Positions 18,758 to 27,823 of a stretch of 41,557 nt of DNA are shown one piece after another. The notes below the pieces were generated by a model. That model was not told the DNA's origin. It did no database searches and saw only the letters and a program-made list of their open reading frames with translations. The stretch comes from Cytobacillus praedii (GTDB taxonomy: Bacteria; Bacillota; Bacilli; Bacillales; Cytobacillaceae), in the NCBI RefSeq assembly GCF_001439605.1, contig NZ_LMBX01000035.1, positions 1 to 41,557 on the forward strand, written 5' to 3'. A program made the position numbers and the translations under genes. Within the stretch, counting starts at the first letter, position 1; each line of letters begins with the position of its first letter.

Positions 18758-20329
18758 ATGGAAAATACTATTTTTTCACTAATCCCCCCTTTGTTAGCAA
18801 TTCTCATGGTTGTATTGACGAGAAGAGTATTGCTATCTTTAGGTGTGGGTATCATATCAGCAGCTATTTTACTTGCAGATTTCAGCATATTAGGAATGTT
18901 CAATATCATTTTTGGTGCAATTAAAGGTCTCTTTATTGCAGATGGTGAAATAAATACATCCAATATTTATATCATTTTATTCTTACTTATACTAGGAATC
19001 ATTACTTCATTTATTTCTATTTCTGGCGGAAGCCGTGCGTTTGGCGAATGGGCGATCAAGCGAGTAAAGACCCGCACAGGCGCACAACTGGTTGCAATCG
19101 TATTAGGCATTATCATTTTTATTGATGACTATTTTAACGCGCTTGCAGTCGGGCAAATTTCGAAACCAATAACGGATCGGCAAAAAGTATCAAGGGCAAA
19201 GCTGGCATATTTAATCGATTCCACATCTGCTCCAATATGTGTAGTTTCACCGGTATCAAGCTGGGGTGCTTCTATAATTGCACTAATCGGTACAATTCTA
19301 GCATCACATAATATAACGGAGTTTTCTGCATTCTCTGCATTTATGCAAATCATTCCGATGAATCTATATGTCTGGGCCACTTTAGCCATGGTATTTATCG
19401 TTGCGTTCAAAGGGGTAGAAATTGGACCAATGAAAATGCATGAACGTCGAGCTGTCAGGGAAGGATTGGTTGCGGATCCTACGAAACCAGCAGCTGGTGA
19501 ACTGAAAGACGATTTGCAGACAAGCACGAGAGGAACTGTTGGCGACTTGGTTTGGCCAATTATAGCACTTATTGCTGGAACCGTTGGATCCATGCTTTGG
19601 ACTGGAATTGCAGGGACTGAAGGAACCGTGTCTGTATTAGCTATTTTTGAAAATACAGATGTGACCAAATCACTTATTCTCGGTGGGCTGTTTGGTTTAA
19701 TTGTTACATTATGTTTTTTTATCCGTCAGGTTTTTGTTTTAAAAGGTGTGAATGGAAAAGTGTTTAGAAAGGGAGTATGGGCAGGTACGAAATCAATGCT
19801 CCCAGCGGTATACATTCTTTTATTTGCATGGGTCATTGCTGATTTAATCGGTCGTCTAGAAACTGGAAAATATTTAGCAGGAATTGTGGAGACCACGAAT
19901 TTAAATCCATCATTTCTTCCGTTAATCCTCTTTGCTATCGCTTGTATTATGGCATTTAGTACAGGAACATCATGGGGCTCGTTTGGTATCCTGCTTCCTA
20001 TTGCTGGGGATATAGCCGCGGCAACGGATATAAATCTTCTGCTGCCTGCCTTAGCGGCGGTTTTAGCGGGTGCAGTGTTTGGCGATCACTGTTCTCCGAT
20101 TTCTGATACAACAATTCTTTCATCAACAGGAGCAGGGTGTAATCATATAGACCATGTAATGACGCAGCTTCCGTATGCAGTTATATCAGCAGTTACTGCA
20201 GCTGTCGGTTATGTTGTAATTGGGTTCACAGGAAGTACCGTCCTTGCACTTCTAACAGTAGCAGTAATCCTAATTGTTTTTACAATAATAGCTGGCAGTC
20301 GTACGAAAGACGAGTGGCGAGAAACGTAA
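18758..20329 (+). CDS. NhaC-family permease, probable lysine transporter
   Basis: A 523-aa polytopic membrane protein of the NhaC ion-transporter superfamily, with about 11-12 helices and the conserved GTSWGSFGILLP and GDHCSPISDTT motifs. The family includes Na+/H+ antiporters, but this gene has a lysine riboswitch in its leader. Comparative work on the lysine regulon described an NhaC-superfamily lysine transporter (LysW) under L-box control, so lysine uptake, probably cation-coupled, is the more likely role than sodium export. ATG 18758 follows GAGGAGG. Monocistronic, with a terminator at 20342. Confidence 0.9.
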   Translation: MENTIFSLIPPLLAILMVVLTRRVLLSLGVGIISAAILLADFSILGMFNIIFGAIKGLFIADGEINTSNIYIILFLLILGIITSFISISGGSRAFGEWAIKRVKTRTGAQLVAIVLGIIIFIDDYFNALAVGQISKPITDRQKVSRAKLAYLIDSTSAPICVVSPVSSWGASIIALIGTILASHNITEFSAFSAFMQIIPMNLYVWATLAMVFIVAFKGVEIGPMKMHERRAVREGLVADPTKPAAGELKDDLQTSTRGTVGDLVWPIIALIAGTVGSMLWTGIAGTEGTVSVLAIFENTDVTKSLILGGLFGLIVTLCFFIRQVFVLKGVNGKVFRKGVWAGTKSMLPAVYILLFAWVIADLIGRLETGKYLAGIVETTNLNPSFLPLILFAIACIMAFSTGTSWGSFGILLPIAGDIAAATDINLLLPALAAVLAGAVFGDHCSPISDTTILSSTGAGCNHIDHVMTQLPYAVISAVTAAVGYVVIGFTGSTVLALLTVAVILIVFTIIAGSRTKDEWRET

Positions 20330-20341
20330 GTAGACTAAATT

Positions 20342-20374
20342 AAAAGGCTTTCTCTTTATGAGAGAGCCTTTTAG
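20342..20374 (+). terminator. Terminator after the NhaC-family gene
   Basis: aaaaggctttctct pairs with agagagcctttt (one bulge). Confidence 0.85.
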
Positions 20375-20432
20375 TGTGAAAAAAATAATAGTGTAATATT
20401 TTGAATTATTATAATCTTGCTAAAATATTGTT

Positions 20433-20461
20433 TTGACAGATTAATCTAAAAATATTATACT
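20433..20461 (+). promoter_or_regulatory. Strong SigA promoter of the liv operon
   Basis: TTGACA (20433-20438) and TATACT (20456-20461) with the ideal 17-bp spacing. The leader to the first gene is about 175 nt. Confidence 0.85.
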
Positions 20462-20553
20462 GTTTTTAGATTATATCAAGTAGTCAGATAATACTAGGAT
20501 TCATCATTATTTTTTTATTAGAAGGCAGAACTGACTATTTGTAGGGGGTAGAT

Positions 20554-20604
20554 GTGAAAGTCAAAATGGTGAATGGACAGCCAATAAACCTCAATTCGTT
20601 CTAA
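20554..20604 (+). CDS. Possible 16-aa leader peptide before the liv operon
   Basis: GTG 20554 follows AGGGGG by 5 nt and opens a 16-codon frame, MKVKMVNGQPINLNSF, ending at 20604 inside the liv leader. A small hairpin gttct/agaac (20598-20615) overlaps its stop codon. It holds Val, Val, Ile and Leu but no run of them, so classical attenuation is not evident. Confidence 0.35.
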   Translation: MKVKMVNGQPINLNSF

Positions 20605-20641
20605 ATGTTCAGAACAATCAGAAATAAAAGGGGGAGTAGAG

Positions 20642-21841
20642 ATGTTTAGAAAGAAAATTACTTCAGTACTTATGGCTTCGGCATTGGTAGCTGGAGTGTT
20701 AGCTGGCTGCGGCGGGGAAAAGGCTGGTACAGAAGGTTCAAAAGACTCTGGCGGTGGCGGAGATACAATTAAAATCGGTGCTAACCTGGAGCTTTCAGGA
20801 GCTGTAGCTTCTTATGGACAAGGGATTGCCGAAGGAATTGATCTGGCTGTTGAAGAGATTAATAATAGCGGCGGAGTCGACGGCAAGAAAATAGAAATCA
20901 TTAAAGTAGATAATAAATCAGATGCTGCTGAAGCAACAAACGCTGCTATAAAATTGACAAACCAAGATAAGGTAACAGCTATCATTGGTGCAGCTACTAG
21001 TGGAAATTCAGTGGCACAAGCGCAAATTGCCAATGACAATAAAACCATTCTACTTTCTCCATCTGGTACTAGCCCGAACGTAACAGTTGGGACAAATGGA
21101 AAAGTAAATGAATTTGTATTCCGGACTTCATTTATTGATCCATTCCAAGGAACTGTTGCAGCCAATTTTGCAGCAGGAGATTTAAATATAAAGAATGCAG
21201 CAATCTATGCGGATAATGCAAGTGATTACGCAAAAGGCTTAGCTGCATCTTTTAAGGAAACGTTCGAAGCTGCTGGCGGGAAAATTGTTTCTGAAGAATC
21301 TTATGTAGCAAAAGATACAGATTTCCGTTCAATATTAACTCGCATCAAGTCAGCTAACCCTGAATTTATTTTTATCCCTGGTTATTATGAAGAAGTGGGC
21401 CTAATTATTAAGCAAGCACGTGAAATGGGAATTACGGTTCCTTTTATGGGCGCTGATGGCTGGGATTCTCCAATTCTAGTTGATTTAGCTGGTGCTGAAG
21501 CGTTAAATAACACATTCCTTACAAACCATTATTCTGCACAAGATCCAGATGAAACGATTCAAAAGTTCGTAACAAGCTTCTCTAAAAAATATTCCGGAAA
21601 GTCTCCTGATGCATTTAATGCTCTTGGCTATGACTCTGTTTATTTCTTAGTAGATGCAATGAAACGTGCGGGTGATACATCTGATGCTACAAAAATTAAG
21701 GATGCTCTTGCAGAAACAAAAGATTTATCGCTTGTAACTGGTGTCGTAACTGTTGACGAATTTCACAACCCTATTAAATCAGCTACTGTTCTAGAACATA
21801 AAGATGGGAAGCAAGTCTTCAAGTCTAAAGTGAATCCGTAA
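20642..21841 (+). CDS. livJ: Branched-chain amino acid binding lipoprotein (LivJ type)
   Basis: A 399-aa extracellular substrate-binding protein of the Leu/Ile/Val family (Peripla_BP_6). Signal peptide MFRKKITSVLMASALVAG with lipobox VLAGC, lipidated at C23, then a Gly/Ser-rich linker. The mature part has the two-lobed pattern starting with KIGANLELSGAVASYGQG. ATG 20642 follows AAGGGGGAG. It heads the liv operon. The exact amino acid preference is not shown by sequence. Confidence 0.93.
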   Translation: MFRKKITSVLMASALVAGVLAGCGGEKAGTEGSKDSGGGGDTIKIGANLELSGAVASYGQGIAEGIDLAVEEINNSGGVDGKKIEIIKVDNKSDAAEATNAAIKLTNQDKVTAIIGAATSGNSVAQAQIANDNKTILLSPSGTSPNVTVGTNGKVNEFVFRTSFIDPFQGTVAANFAAGDLNIKNAAIYADNASDYAKGLAASFKETFEAAGGKIVSEESYVAKDTDFRSILTRIKSANPEFIFIPGYYEEVGLIIKQAREMGITVPFMGADGWDSPILVDLAGAEALNNTFLTNHYSAQDPDETIQKFVTSFSKKYSGKSPDAFNALGYDSVYFLVDAMKRAGDTSDATKIKDALAETKDLSLVTGVVTVDEFHNPIKSATVLEHKDGKQVFKSKVNP

Positions 21842-21854
21842 GATAGGGCTGGAG

Positions 21855-21883
21855 AGATGGGGGGATAATGTATCCTCCCATTT
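21855..21883 (+). other. Strong hairpin between livJ and livH
   Basis: agatggggggata (21855-21867) pairs along all 13 positions (two G-U) with tatcctcccattt (21871-21883), loop atg. No T-run follows. It probably stabilises the livJ message or partly stops transcription so that the binding protein is made in excess. Confidence 0.75.
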
Positions 21884-21924
21884 CTAATTTAAAGAGAGGA
21901 ATTCTTCAATTTAGACAATTGTCC

Positions 21925-21956
21925 ACAGCTTCAGCAAGGCGCTTACGCTTTTCTAA
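21925..21956 (+). repeat. Fragment of dispersed palindromic element
   Basis: cagcttcagcaaggcgcttacgctttt matches the right end of the elements at 27765, 28872 and 38014 (aaggYgcttgYgctttt). It ends right before the livH ribosome binding site. Confidence 0.6.
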
Positions 21957-21972
21957 AAAGGAGTGAATGAAT

Positions 21973-22848
21973 ATGGAATGGATACAGCAATTAATAAATG
22001 GTATTTCACTCGGGAGTATCTATGCCCTAATCGCATTAGGGTATACGATGGTTTATGGAATCATTAAGTTAATTAACTTTGCTCATGGTGAGGTTTTTAT
22101 GATTGGCGCCTTTGTGGGCTTCTATGCAATTGCTGGCTGGGGCCTAGGTTTCTTTCCAGCATTAATACTGGCAATGGCAGTCTGCGCCGTTTTCGGTGTG
22201 CTGATTGAGCGGATTGCATACAGAAGGCTTCGTAATGCCTCTCGAATTGCAGCTTTAATTACAGCAATTGGACTTTCTCTTCTTATTCAATATGTGGTTA
22301 TCTATGTGCGAGGGGCACAACCAGAGGCTTATCCAGATGCATTGTCTAACAAAACGTTTGACATATTTGGGGTGCAGATTAGCAGCCAATCAATTTTGAT
22401 TCTTTCTGTTTCAATTGTCTTAATGATTTTATTGCAATTTATTGTCCACCGGACAAAAATTGGGAAAGCCATGCGTGCGGTTTCCCATGATATGGATGCA
22501 GCTCGTTTAATGGGGATTAACGTTAACACAACCATTTCAGCTACTTTTGCGATAGGTTCTGCTTTAGCGGGAGCTGCTGGTGTATTTTTTGGAGTATATT
22601 ATACGAAAATTGAACCATTAATGGGGATTATTCCAGGTTTGAAAGCATTCGTAGCAGCTGTACTAGGTGGAATAGGAATTATTCCAGGGGCAATGGTCGG
22701 CGGCCTTGTTCTTGGGGTGGTAGAAACGATTGTTAGTGCATTAGGCTATTCGCTTTGGAGAGATGCTGCAGCATTTATCATTCTTATATTAATTCTTTTA
22801 TTTAGACCGTCTGGCATCTTCGGTAAAAATGCAAGAGAGAAAGTGTAG
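21973..22848 (+). CDS. livH: Branched-chain amino acid ABC permease LivH
   Basis: A 291-aa polytopic permease of the LivH family, about eight membrane helices, with the typical N-terminal GSIYALIALGYTMVYGI followed by INFAHGE and the conserved MRAVSHDMDAARLMGIN loop that contacts the ATPase. ATG 21973 is preferred because AAGGAG (21958-21963) is 9 nt upstream; ATG 21967 is only 3 nt away. Followed at once by livM. Confidence 0.94.
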   Translation: MEWIQQLINGISLGSIYALIALGYTMVYGIIKLINFAHGEVFMIGAFVGFYAIAGWGLGFFPALILAMAVCAVFGVLIERIAYRRLRNASRIAALITAIGLSLLIQYVVIYVRGAQPEAYPDALSNKTFDIFGVQISSQSILILSVSIVLMILLQFIVHRTKIGKAMRAVSHDMDAARLMGINVNTTISATFAIGSALAGAAGVFFGVYYTKIEPLMGIIPGLKAFVAAVLGGIGIIPGAMVGGLVLGVVETIVSALGYSLWRDAAAFIILILILLFRPSGIFGKNAREKV

Positions 22849-22860
22849 GTGAGGAAGTCT

Positions 22861-23808
22861 ATGAAAAAAGTAAAAGGATTTTGGGTCTTTCTAATTTTAT
22901 CAATTGTACTTTATGGAACGGTTCAACTTCTCATCAACGCCGGTATCTTAAATCAATTCTATTCCAATACACTCATCTTTATTGGCATTAATATTATCTT
23001 AGCTGTCAGCCTTCATTTAGTCATCGGAATTACTGGGCAGTTTTCCATTGGACATGCTGGATTTTTAGCAGTAGGTGCTTATATCTCTGCCATATTCACA
23101 ATGAAACTGCAGCTTCCATTTCCGATTGCGATTTTGGCTGGAGGGATAATTGCTGCATTAGCAGGCCTTATTGTCGGGATTCCCAGCCTGCGCTTAAAAG
23201 GCGACTACTTAGCTATTGCCACCTTAGGCTTTGCGGAAATTATTCGGATCGTCTTTCTGAATATTGACTATGTCGGTGGAGCGGCAGGAATGCAGGTCTC
23301 CCATTTAACAAATTGGACATATACGTTCATTTGTCTATTTATTACGATTGTAGTTATTATGAACTTTACAAATTCTAGACATGGACGTGCATGTATTTCT
23401 GTTAGAGAAAATGAAATTGCAGCAGATGCGATGGGAATTAACACTGTTTATTATAAGGTTATTGCCTTTGCTTTGGGCTCATTTTTTGCCGGAATCGCTG
23501 GGGGACTGTATGCGCATAACTTCTATATAATCCAGCCAACAAACTTTGGCTTCTTAAAGTCATTTGATATCTTAATTTATGTTGTGCTAGGTGGTCTCGG
23601 CAGCCTTTCAGGAGCCGTTATTTCTGCTATCCTCCTTACGCTTGTTTCAACCTTCTTACAGGACTATCCTGAAACACGAATGATCATCTACAGCCTGGTG
23701 CTCGTTATTGTTATGCTTTATCGCCCGCAAGGTTTGATGGGAACACGTGAAATTACAGATATTTTTGGAAAATGGAAAAGCGTAAAGAGCGTGAAAGGGG
23801 GCAATTAG
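22861..23808 (+). CDS. livM: Branched-chain amino acid ABC permease LivM
   Basis: A 315-aa second permease subunit. Typical LivM motifs are TGQFSIGHAGFLAVGAY and LRLKGDYLAIATLGFAEI, and the ATPase-contact loop is SVRENEIAADAMGIN. ATG 22861 follows AGGTGAGG by 6 nt. The GTG 22849 in frame lies inside that site. One base separates its stop from livG. Confidence 0.94.
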   Translation: MKKVKGFWVFLILSIVLYGTVQLLINAGILNQFYSNTLIFIGINIILAVSLHLVIGITGQFSIGHAGFLAVGAYISAIFTMKLQLPFPIAILAGGIIAALAGLIVGIPSLRLKGDYLAIATLGFAEIIRIVFLNIDYVGGAAGMQVSHLTNWTYTFICLFITIVVIMNFTNSRHGRACISVRENEIAADAMGINTVYYKVIAFALGSFFAGIAGGLYAHNFYIIQPTNFGFLKSFDILIYVVLGGLGSLSGAVISAILLTLVSTFLQDYPETRMIIYSLVLVIVMLYRPQGLMGTREITDIFGKWKSVKSVKGGN

Positions 23809-23809
23809 T

Positions 23810-24598
23810 ATGGGGAGCGTACCTTTGCTTCAAGTACGAAATACCGGCATTCAGTTTGGCGGGCTGAAGGCTGTTTCGAATGTGAATATGGAAATTAATC
23901 AGGGAGAGCTTATTGGGTTAATTGGACCAAATGGAGCGGGAAAAACAACATGCTTTAATTTATTGACAGGTGTTTATGTACCAACTGAAGGGTCGATTGA
24001 ATTAGATGGACAAAAACTAAATGGATTAGCCCCTTATCAAGTTACAAGGAAAGGGATAAGCCGTACATTCCAAAATATCCGCCTTTTTAATGAATTATCT
24101 GTACTTGATAATGTGAAAGTGGCTTATCATTCCTTAGCTAAGCACTCAATAATAAGTTCGATCTTACGCCTTCCCTCACATTTTTCTGGTGAAAAGGAAA
24201 TGGAGGAAAAGTCGATTGAATTCCTGAAAATTTTTAACTTAGATAAATATAAAAATGAAGCAGCTAAAAATTTGCCTTATGGCCAGCAGCGAAGACTGGA
24301 AATTGCGAGAGCATTAGCAGCAGGACCACGACTCTTATTGCTAGATGAGCCAGCTGCAGGAATGAACCCGCAAGAAACACATGAACTAATGGAATTAATT
24401 GCATTTGTGCGTAAAAAATTTGATTTAACAATTCTTTTAATTGAACATGATATGAATCTAGTCATGGGAATATGCGAAAGAATTTATGTGCTGGACCATG
24501 GACAGCTTATAGCACAGGGGACCCCTGAAGACATTCGCAACCATCCGAAAGTTATCGAAGCGTACCTTGGAGAGGAGGTTACGAGCGCCCATGCTTAA
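23810..24598 (+). CDS. livG: Branched-chain amino acid ABC ATPase LivG
   Basis: A 262-aa ATPase. Walker A GPNGAGKTT (39-47), the LivG-type signature LPYGQQRRLEIARAL and Walker B LLLLDEPAAGMNP. The signature has PYGQQ instead of SGGQ, normal for LivG. ATG 23810 follows AAAGGGGG. Overlaps livF by 8 nt. Confidence 0.95.
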   Translation: MGSVPLLQVRNTGIQFGGLKAVSNVNMEINQGELIGLIGPNGAGKTTCFNLLTGVYVPTEGSIELDGQKLNGLAPYQVTRKGISRTFQNIRLFNELSVLDNVKVAYHSLAKHSIISSILRLPSHFSGEKEMEEKSIEFLKIFNLDKYKNEAAKNLPYGQQRRLEIARALAAGPRLLLLDEPAAGMNPQETHELMELIAFVRKKFDLTILLIEHDMNLVMGICERIYVLDHGQLIAQGTPEDIRNHPKVIEAYLGEEVTSAHA

Positions 24599-25298
24599 AG
24601 TTGATCAATTAGATGTTTTTTATGGCAATATTCATGCATTGAAAGGTGTTTCTTTAGATGTAAAAGAGGGAGAAATTGTTACGCTAATAGGAGCGAATGG
24701 AGCAGGGAAAAGCACACTTTTGAAAACTCTGTCTGGCCTGCTTAAACCGAAGAGTGGAACCATTCAATATTTAAATAATACGATAGCAGGAAAGCCAGCT
24801 CAGGAAATTGTAAAAGCTGGGATCTCTCATGTTCCAGAGGGCAGACGAGTGTTTTCGAATATGACAGTTGAGGAAAACCTAGAGCTTGGTGCCTTTTTAA
24901 GAAAGGATTCGAAGGAGATTCAAAGTGATATTCAAAAGGTATACCAAACATTCCCTCGGCTGCTTGAGCGCCGTAAGCAATTATCTGGCACACTTTCTGG
25001 GGGAGAACAGCAAATGCTAGCCATGGGAAGAGCGATCATGGCAAGGCCAAAGCTCTTATTATTAGATGAACCCTCAATGGGGCTAGCTCCCCTAATGGTA
25101 AAAACCATTTTTGAAATAATTGAAGAGATTAATCGGGGTGGAACAACCATTTTACTTGTTGAACAAAATGCTCATATGGCTTTATCTGTAGCGAATAGGG
25201 CATATGTTATTGAAACGGGACGAGTAACTGTTTCTGGCACAGCAGCTGAACTTCAAGCAAGTGAAGAAATAAAAAATGCCTATCTTGGCGGACATTAA
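24591..25298 (+). CDS. livF: Branched-chain amino acid ABC ATPase LivF
   Basis: A 235-aa ATPase, normal LivF length. Walker A GANGAGKST (34-42), signature LSGGEQQMLAMGRA, and Walker B LLLLDEPSMGLAP. LivF and LivG form the heterodimeric motor. ATG 24591 lies 11 nt after GAGGAGGT, inside the end of livG. The in-frame TTG 24567 lies before the binding site and is rejected. Last gene of the operon. Confidence 0.95.
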   Translation: MLKVDQLDVFYGNIHALKGVSLDVKEGEIVTLIGANGAGKSTLLKTLSGLLKPKSGTIQYLNNTIAGKPAQEIVKAGISHVPEGRRVFSNMTVEENLELGAFLRKDSKEIQSDIQKVYQTFPRLLERRKQLSGTLSGGEQQMLAMGRAIMARPKLLLLDEPSMGLAPLMVKTIFEIIEEINRGGTTILLVEQNAHMALSVANRAYVIETGRVTVSGTAAELQASEEIKNAYLGGH

Positions 25299-25301
25299 AA
25301 T

Positions 25302-25340
25302 GGGAGAAGCCCTTATTAGGGGCTTCTCCTCTTTTACTAT
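25302..25340. terminator. Bidirectional terminator between livF and yunA
   Basis: ggagaagccc pairs with ggggcttctcc, with T-rich sequence on the + side and A-rich (T on the - strand) on the other. It can serve both convergent genes. Confidence 0.9.
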
Positions 25341-25347
25341 TATTTAT

Positions 25348-26340
25348 TTATTTCTTCCGTGTCTTTAACCGTTCTTGCCTCTCCCATAAACGTAAGTGCG
25401 GAAAAGGATCATAGGACCATTCTGTATAGCCATTATCTTTGTACATGCCATAATGAAGATGGGGAGGAAATTTTCCTGATGTTCCAGGAGGGCCATATCC
25501 CGAATTGCCAACTCCGCCAATTAGCATGCCAGGTTCGACAATCTGGCCAAGCTTTAGATCTTTGGCAAACCCGCTTAGATGAGCGAAATAATGATAATTG
25601 TTATTAATATCACGAATGCCGATTCTCCAGCCACCAAACCGGTTCCAACCTTTCATTTCCACAATTCCATATGCTGTTGCCCGCACTGGAACACCATAAT
25701 CGGCAAAGATATCTGTTCCTTCATGGGATCTTCTGCCGCCCCAGCCCCTTGCAGCTCCCCACGTACTTTTATAGCTATAATTACTTCTAAGCGGGACTGG
25801 AAACGCATGGTCATCAAGCTCTAGCCGTCCGTATTGTTTATAGATTTTTGCCTTGCCTATAATAAGGCTGACTGTTTTGTCTCGTTTATAATAATTCCAT
25901 AATCCAATTTTTAAATTGTCATGATCTATCCCATAGGATAAAAGGTACTTGGCAAAAGCAAAAAGTACATCTGAATCATTGGAAAGGATGGCTTTTCCAT
26001 CCCCATCTCCATCCGCTCCTAAACCGTTGAAAAATTGGATTGATCGTGGATTGTCATCAATAGGATTGGGATTTAACGGCCCCGTCCATAATTCTGGTTT
26101 AAAATAAATGCCTGTTATTCCCTCAGCTTTCGGAATATCCCTTCTAGCCTGTCTGACATTCCGTTCATATTGGTCAATTGCAGCAAGATAGTACCAGGGA
26201 ATATTCGTCACAGATTCCATTTTCTTATATAATTCCATCCGTGATTCATAATCATTTTTATTATTGGTTTGCGCGTGTCCCATTAAACTTGGCAAGAAGA
26301 AAATGGATAAGGTAAAAATACCAATGAGAAAAATTCGCAC
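25348..26340 (-). CDS. yunA: Cell-wall hydrolase YunA (M23 peptidase with SLT-like N-terminal part)
   Basis: A 330-aa secreted protein with an N-terminal signal (IFTLSIFFLPSLMGHAQ). The C-terminal LytM/M23 metallopeptidase domain has the zinc motif H206-x3-D210 (SHEGTD) and H294-L-H296 (HLHYG), plus H250. The middle part (about 45-160) resembles a lytic-transglycosylase fold: IPWYYLAAIDQYERN and the GADGDGDGKA...DVLFAFAKYL stretch. So it likely cleaves both glycan and peptide bonds in the wall. The GTG start at 26340 follows GGGAGG by 6 nt. It matches YunA upstream of lipA in B. subtilis, here divergent to lipA. Confidence 0.9.
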   Translation of the reverse strand: MRIFLIGIFTLSIFFLPSLMGHAQTNNKNDYESRMELYKKMESVTNIPWYYLAAIDQYERNVRQARRDIPKAEGITGIYFKPELWTGPLNPNPIDDNPRSIQFFNGLGADGDGDGKAILSNDSDVLFAFAKYLLSYGIDHDNLKIGLWNYYKRDKTVSLIIGKAKIYKQYGRLELDDHAFPVPLRSNYSYKSTWGAARGWGGRRSHEGTDIFADYGVPVRATAYGIVEMKGWNRFGGWRIGIRDINNNYHYFAHLSGFAKDLKLGQIVEPGMLIGGVGNSGYGPPGTSGKFPPHLHYGMYKDNGYTEWSYDPFPHLRLWERQERLKTRKK

Positions 26341-26398
26341 AATATTCCTCCCTTCTCATTACTGCCTTCTTACAGAATAAGATGATTTCGAATTTGAA

Positions 26399-26592
26399 AA
26401 CTGTCTAGCGAAAGCAACTTATCAAGCTCCAGGTCTCCTCTTTATGATATGTTCTCATTGATTAGGCTCAGTGCAGCGTGGTGAAGATTGCCTTATAGCA
26501 GTCCTGCTTGCAATACCCAAATGGGAGAAGAGCCGAATCTAGATTGAGTAGCTCCTCCAGTCTATTCTGGAATGATTAAGGTGCTTTTGCTT
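26399..26592. repeat. Dispersed palindromic element, degenerate copy
   Basis: The element begins ctgtctagcgaaagcaac and ends attaaggtgcttttgctttcc. Its ends are complementary (agcgaaagca with tgcttttgct). It fills most of the 26341-26772 gap between the divergent yunA and lipA. Related copies lie at 28872 and 38014. Confidence 0.6.
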
Positions 26593-26664
26593 TCCTTATT
26601 TAGTTTGTGAGATTTCAAAAATTTCATCTATATCAATTATTGGTAATCCGCTTCACACTTCGAC

Positions 26665-26693
26665 TTGTCCTTGTCTTTTTCATGTGATAAAGT
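26665..26693 (+). promoter_or_regulatory. Putative promoter of lipA
   Basis: TTGTCC (26665-26670) and TAAAGT (26688-26693) with a 17-bp spacer and an extended TG (26685-26686) before the -10. Confidence 0.55.
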
Positions 26694-26772
26694 GACATCA
26701 GGGAATTCATAGGAAAATGAAGATTCCTGGTTTTATTCTAATGCTATTTTTTTCATATAATGGGGTGGGAAT

Positions 26773-27690
26773 ATGAGCAAACAAGAAGAATATTTACGTA
26801 AGCCAGAATGGCTGAAAATAAAATTAAACACGAATGAAAATTATACGGGCTTAAAGAAAATGATGCGTGAAAAAGGACTGCATACTGTATGTGAAGAAGC
26901 AAAATGTCCAAATATTCATGAATGCTGGGCAGTTAGAAGAACAGCTACATTTATGATTCTTGGTGATACTTGTACAAGGGCATGCCGTTTTTGTGCTGTC
27001 AAAACGGGGCTGCCAACAGAGCTGGATTTACAGGAGCCAGAAAGAGTGGCAGACTCTGTTGCATTAATGAATTTAAAACATGCAGTTGTCACGGCTGTTG
27101 CTAGAGATGATTTAAAGGATGGCGGAGCTGCAGTCTTTGCTGAAACAGTAAGAGCAATCCGCAGAAAAAGCCCATTTACAACAATTGAGGTTCTTCCTTC
27201 AGATATGGGCGGGGTTCTCGAAAATTTAAAAACACTGATGGATGCACGCCCAGATATCCTAAATCATAATATTGAAACGGTTGAAAGACTTACTCCAAGA
27301 GTTAGAGCGCGCGCGAAATATGATCGCTCTTTAGAATTTTTACGCCGTGCAAAAGAGCTGCAGCCTGATATTCCAACCAAGTCGAGCTTAATGATTGGAT
27401 TGGGAGAAACAAGGGAAGAAATTATCGAAACAATGGACGCACTCCGAGCAAATCATGTAGACATCATGACAATTGGTCAGTATTTGCAGCCATCGAAGAA
27501 GCATTTGAAGGTACAAAAGTATTATCATCCAGATGAATTTAATGAGTTTAAGGAAATTGCCTTGAGCAAAGGCTTTAGCCATTGTGAAGCAGGCCCACTT
27601 GTTCGCTCTTCCTACCATGCAGATGAACAAGTCAATGCTGCAGCCCAGCGAAGACAGGAATTAGGGGAAAAGGAAGCGAAGGAAGCATAA
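26773..27690 (+). CDS. lipA: Lipoyl synthase LipA
   Basis: A 305-aa radical-SAM enzyme that inserts two sulfurs into octanoyl groups on carrier proteins such as GcvH. The auxiliary cluster is held by C40-x4-C45-x5-C51 ([15 protein letters not shown]) and the radical-SAM cluster by C67-x3-C71-x2-C74 (CTRACRFC). The C-terminal RSSYHA motif (Ser near 279-280), which supports the auxiliary cluster, is present. ATG 26773 follows GGGGTGGG. Single gene with a terminator after it. It depends on the SUF products encoded 12 kb upstream. Confidence 0.98.
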   Translation: MSKQEEYLRKPEWLKIKLNTNENYTGLKKMMREKGLHTVCEEAKCPNIHECWAVRRTATFMILGDTCTRACRFCAVKTGLPTELDLQEPERVADSVALMNLKHAVVTAVARDDLKDGGAAVFAETVRAIRRKSPFTTIEVLPSDMGGVLENLKTLMDARPDILNHNIETVERLTPRVRARAKYDRSLEFLRRAKELQPDIPTKSSLMIGLGETREEIIETMDALRANHVDIMTIGQYLQPSKKHLKVQKYYHPDEFNEFKEIALSKGFSHCEAGPLVRSSYHADEQVNAAAQRRQELGEKEAKEA

Positions 27691-27699
27691 AAAATATGA

Positions 27700-27735
27700 A
27701 AGAGTTCAGCTACTTGTCGGCTGAACTCTTTTTAA
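27700..27735 (+). terminator. Terminator after lipA
   Basis: agagttcagc (27700-27709) pairs with gctgaactct, followed by Ts. Confidence 0.9.
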
Positions 27736-27764
27736 ACTGGAATGACCTAATGCAAGAAGCCAAA

Positions 27765-27823
27765 AAATGCTGAGTCTTTCTCCAGTTTTACGGCGATAAC
27801 CAAGGCACTTGTGCATTTCTATT
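27765..27823. repeat. Dispersed palindromic element, right-end copy
   Basis: tctttctccagttttacgg and then ataaccaaggcacttgtgca resemble the right half of the elements at 28872 and 38014. It abuts and slightly overlaps the end of the minus-strand lipoprotein gene. Confidence 0.5.

Noticed and set aside
20395..20410. A CodY-like box before the liv operon
   Set aside because: It agrees at only about 10 of 15 positions, although CodY control would be plausible.
26756..26761. TATAAT just before lipA
   Set aside because: As a -10 it would place the start inside the ribosome binding site. The pair at 26665-26693 fits better.
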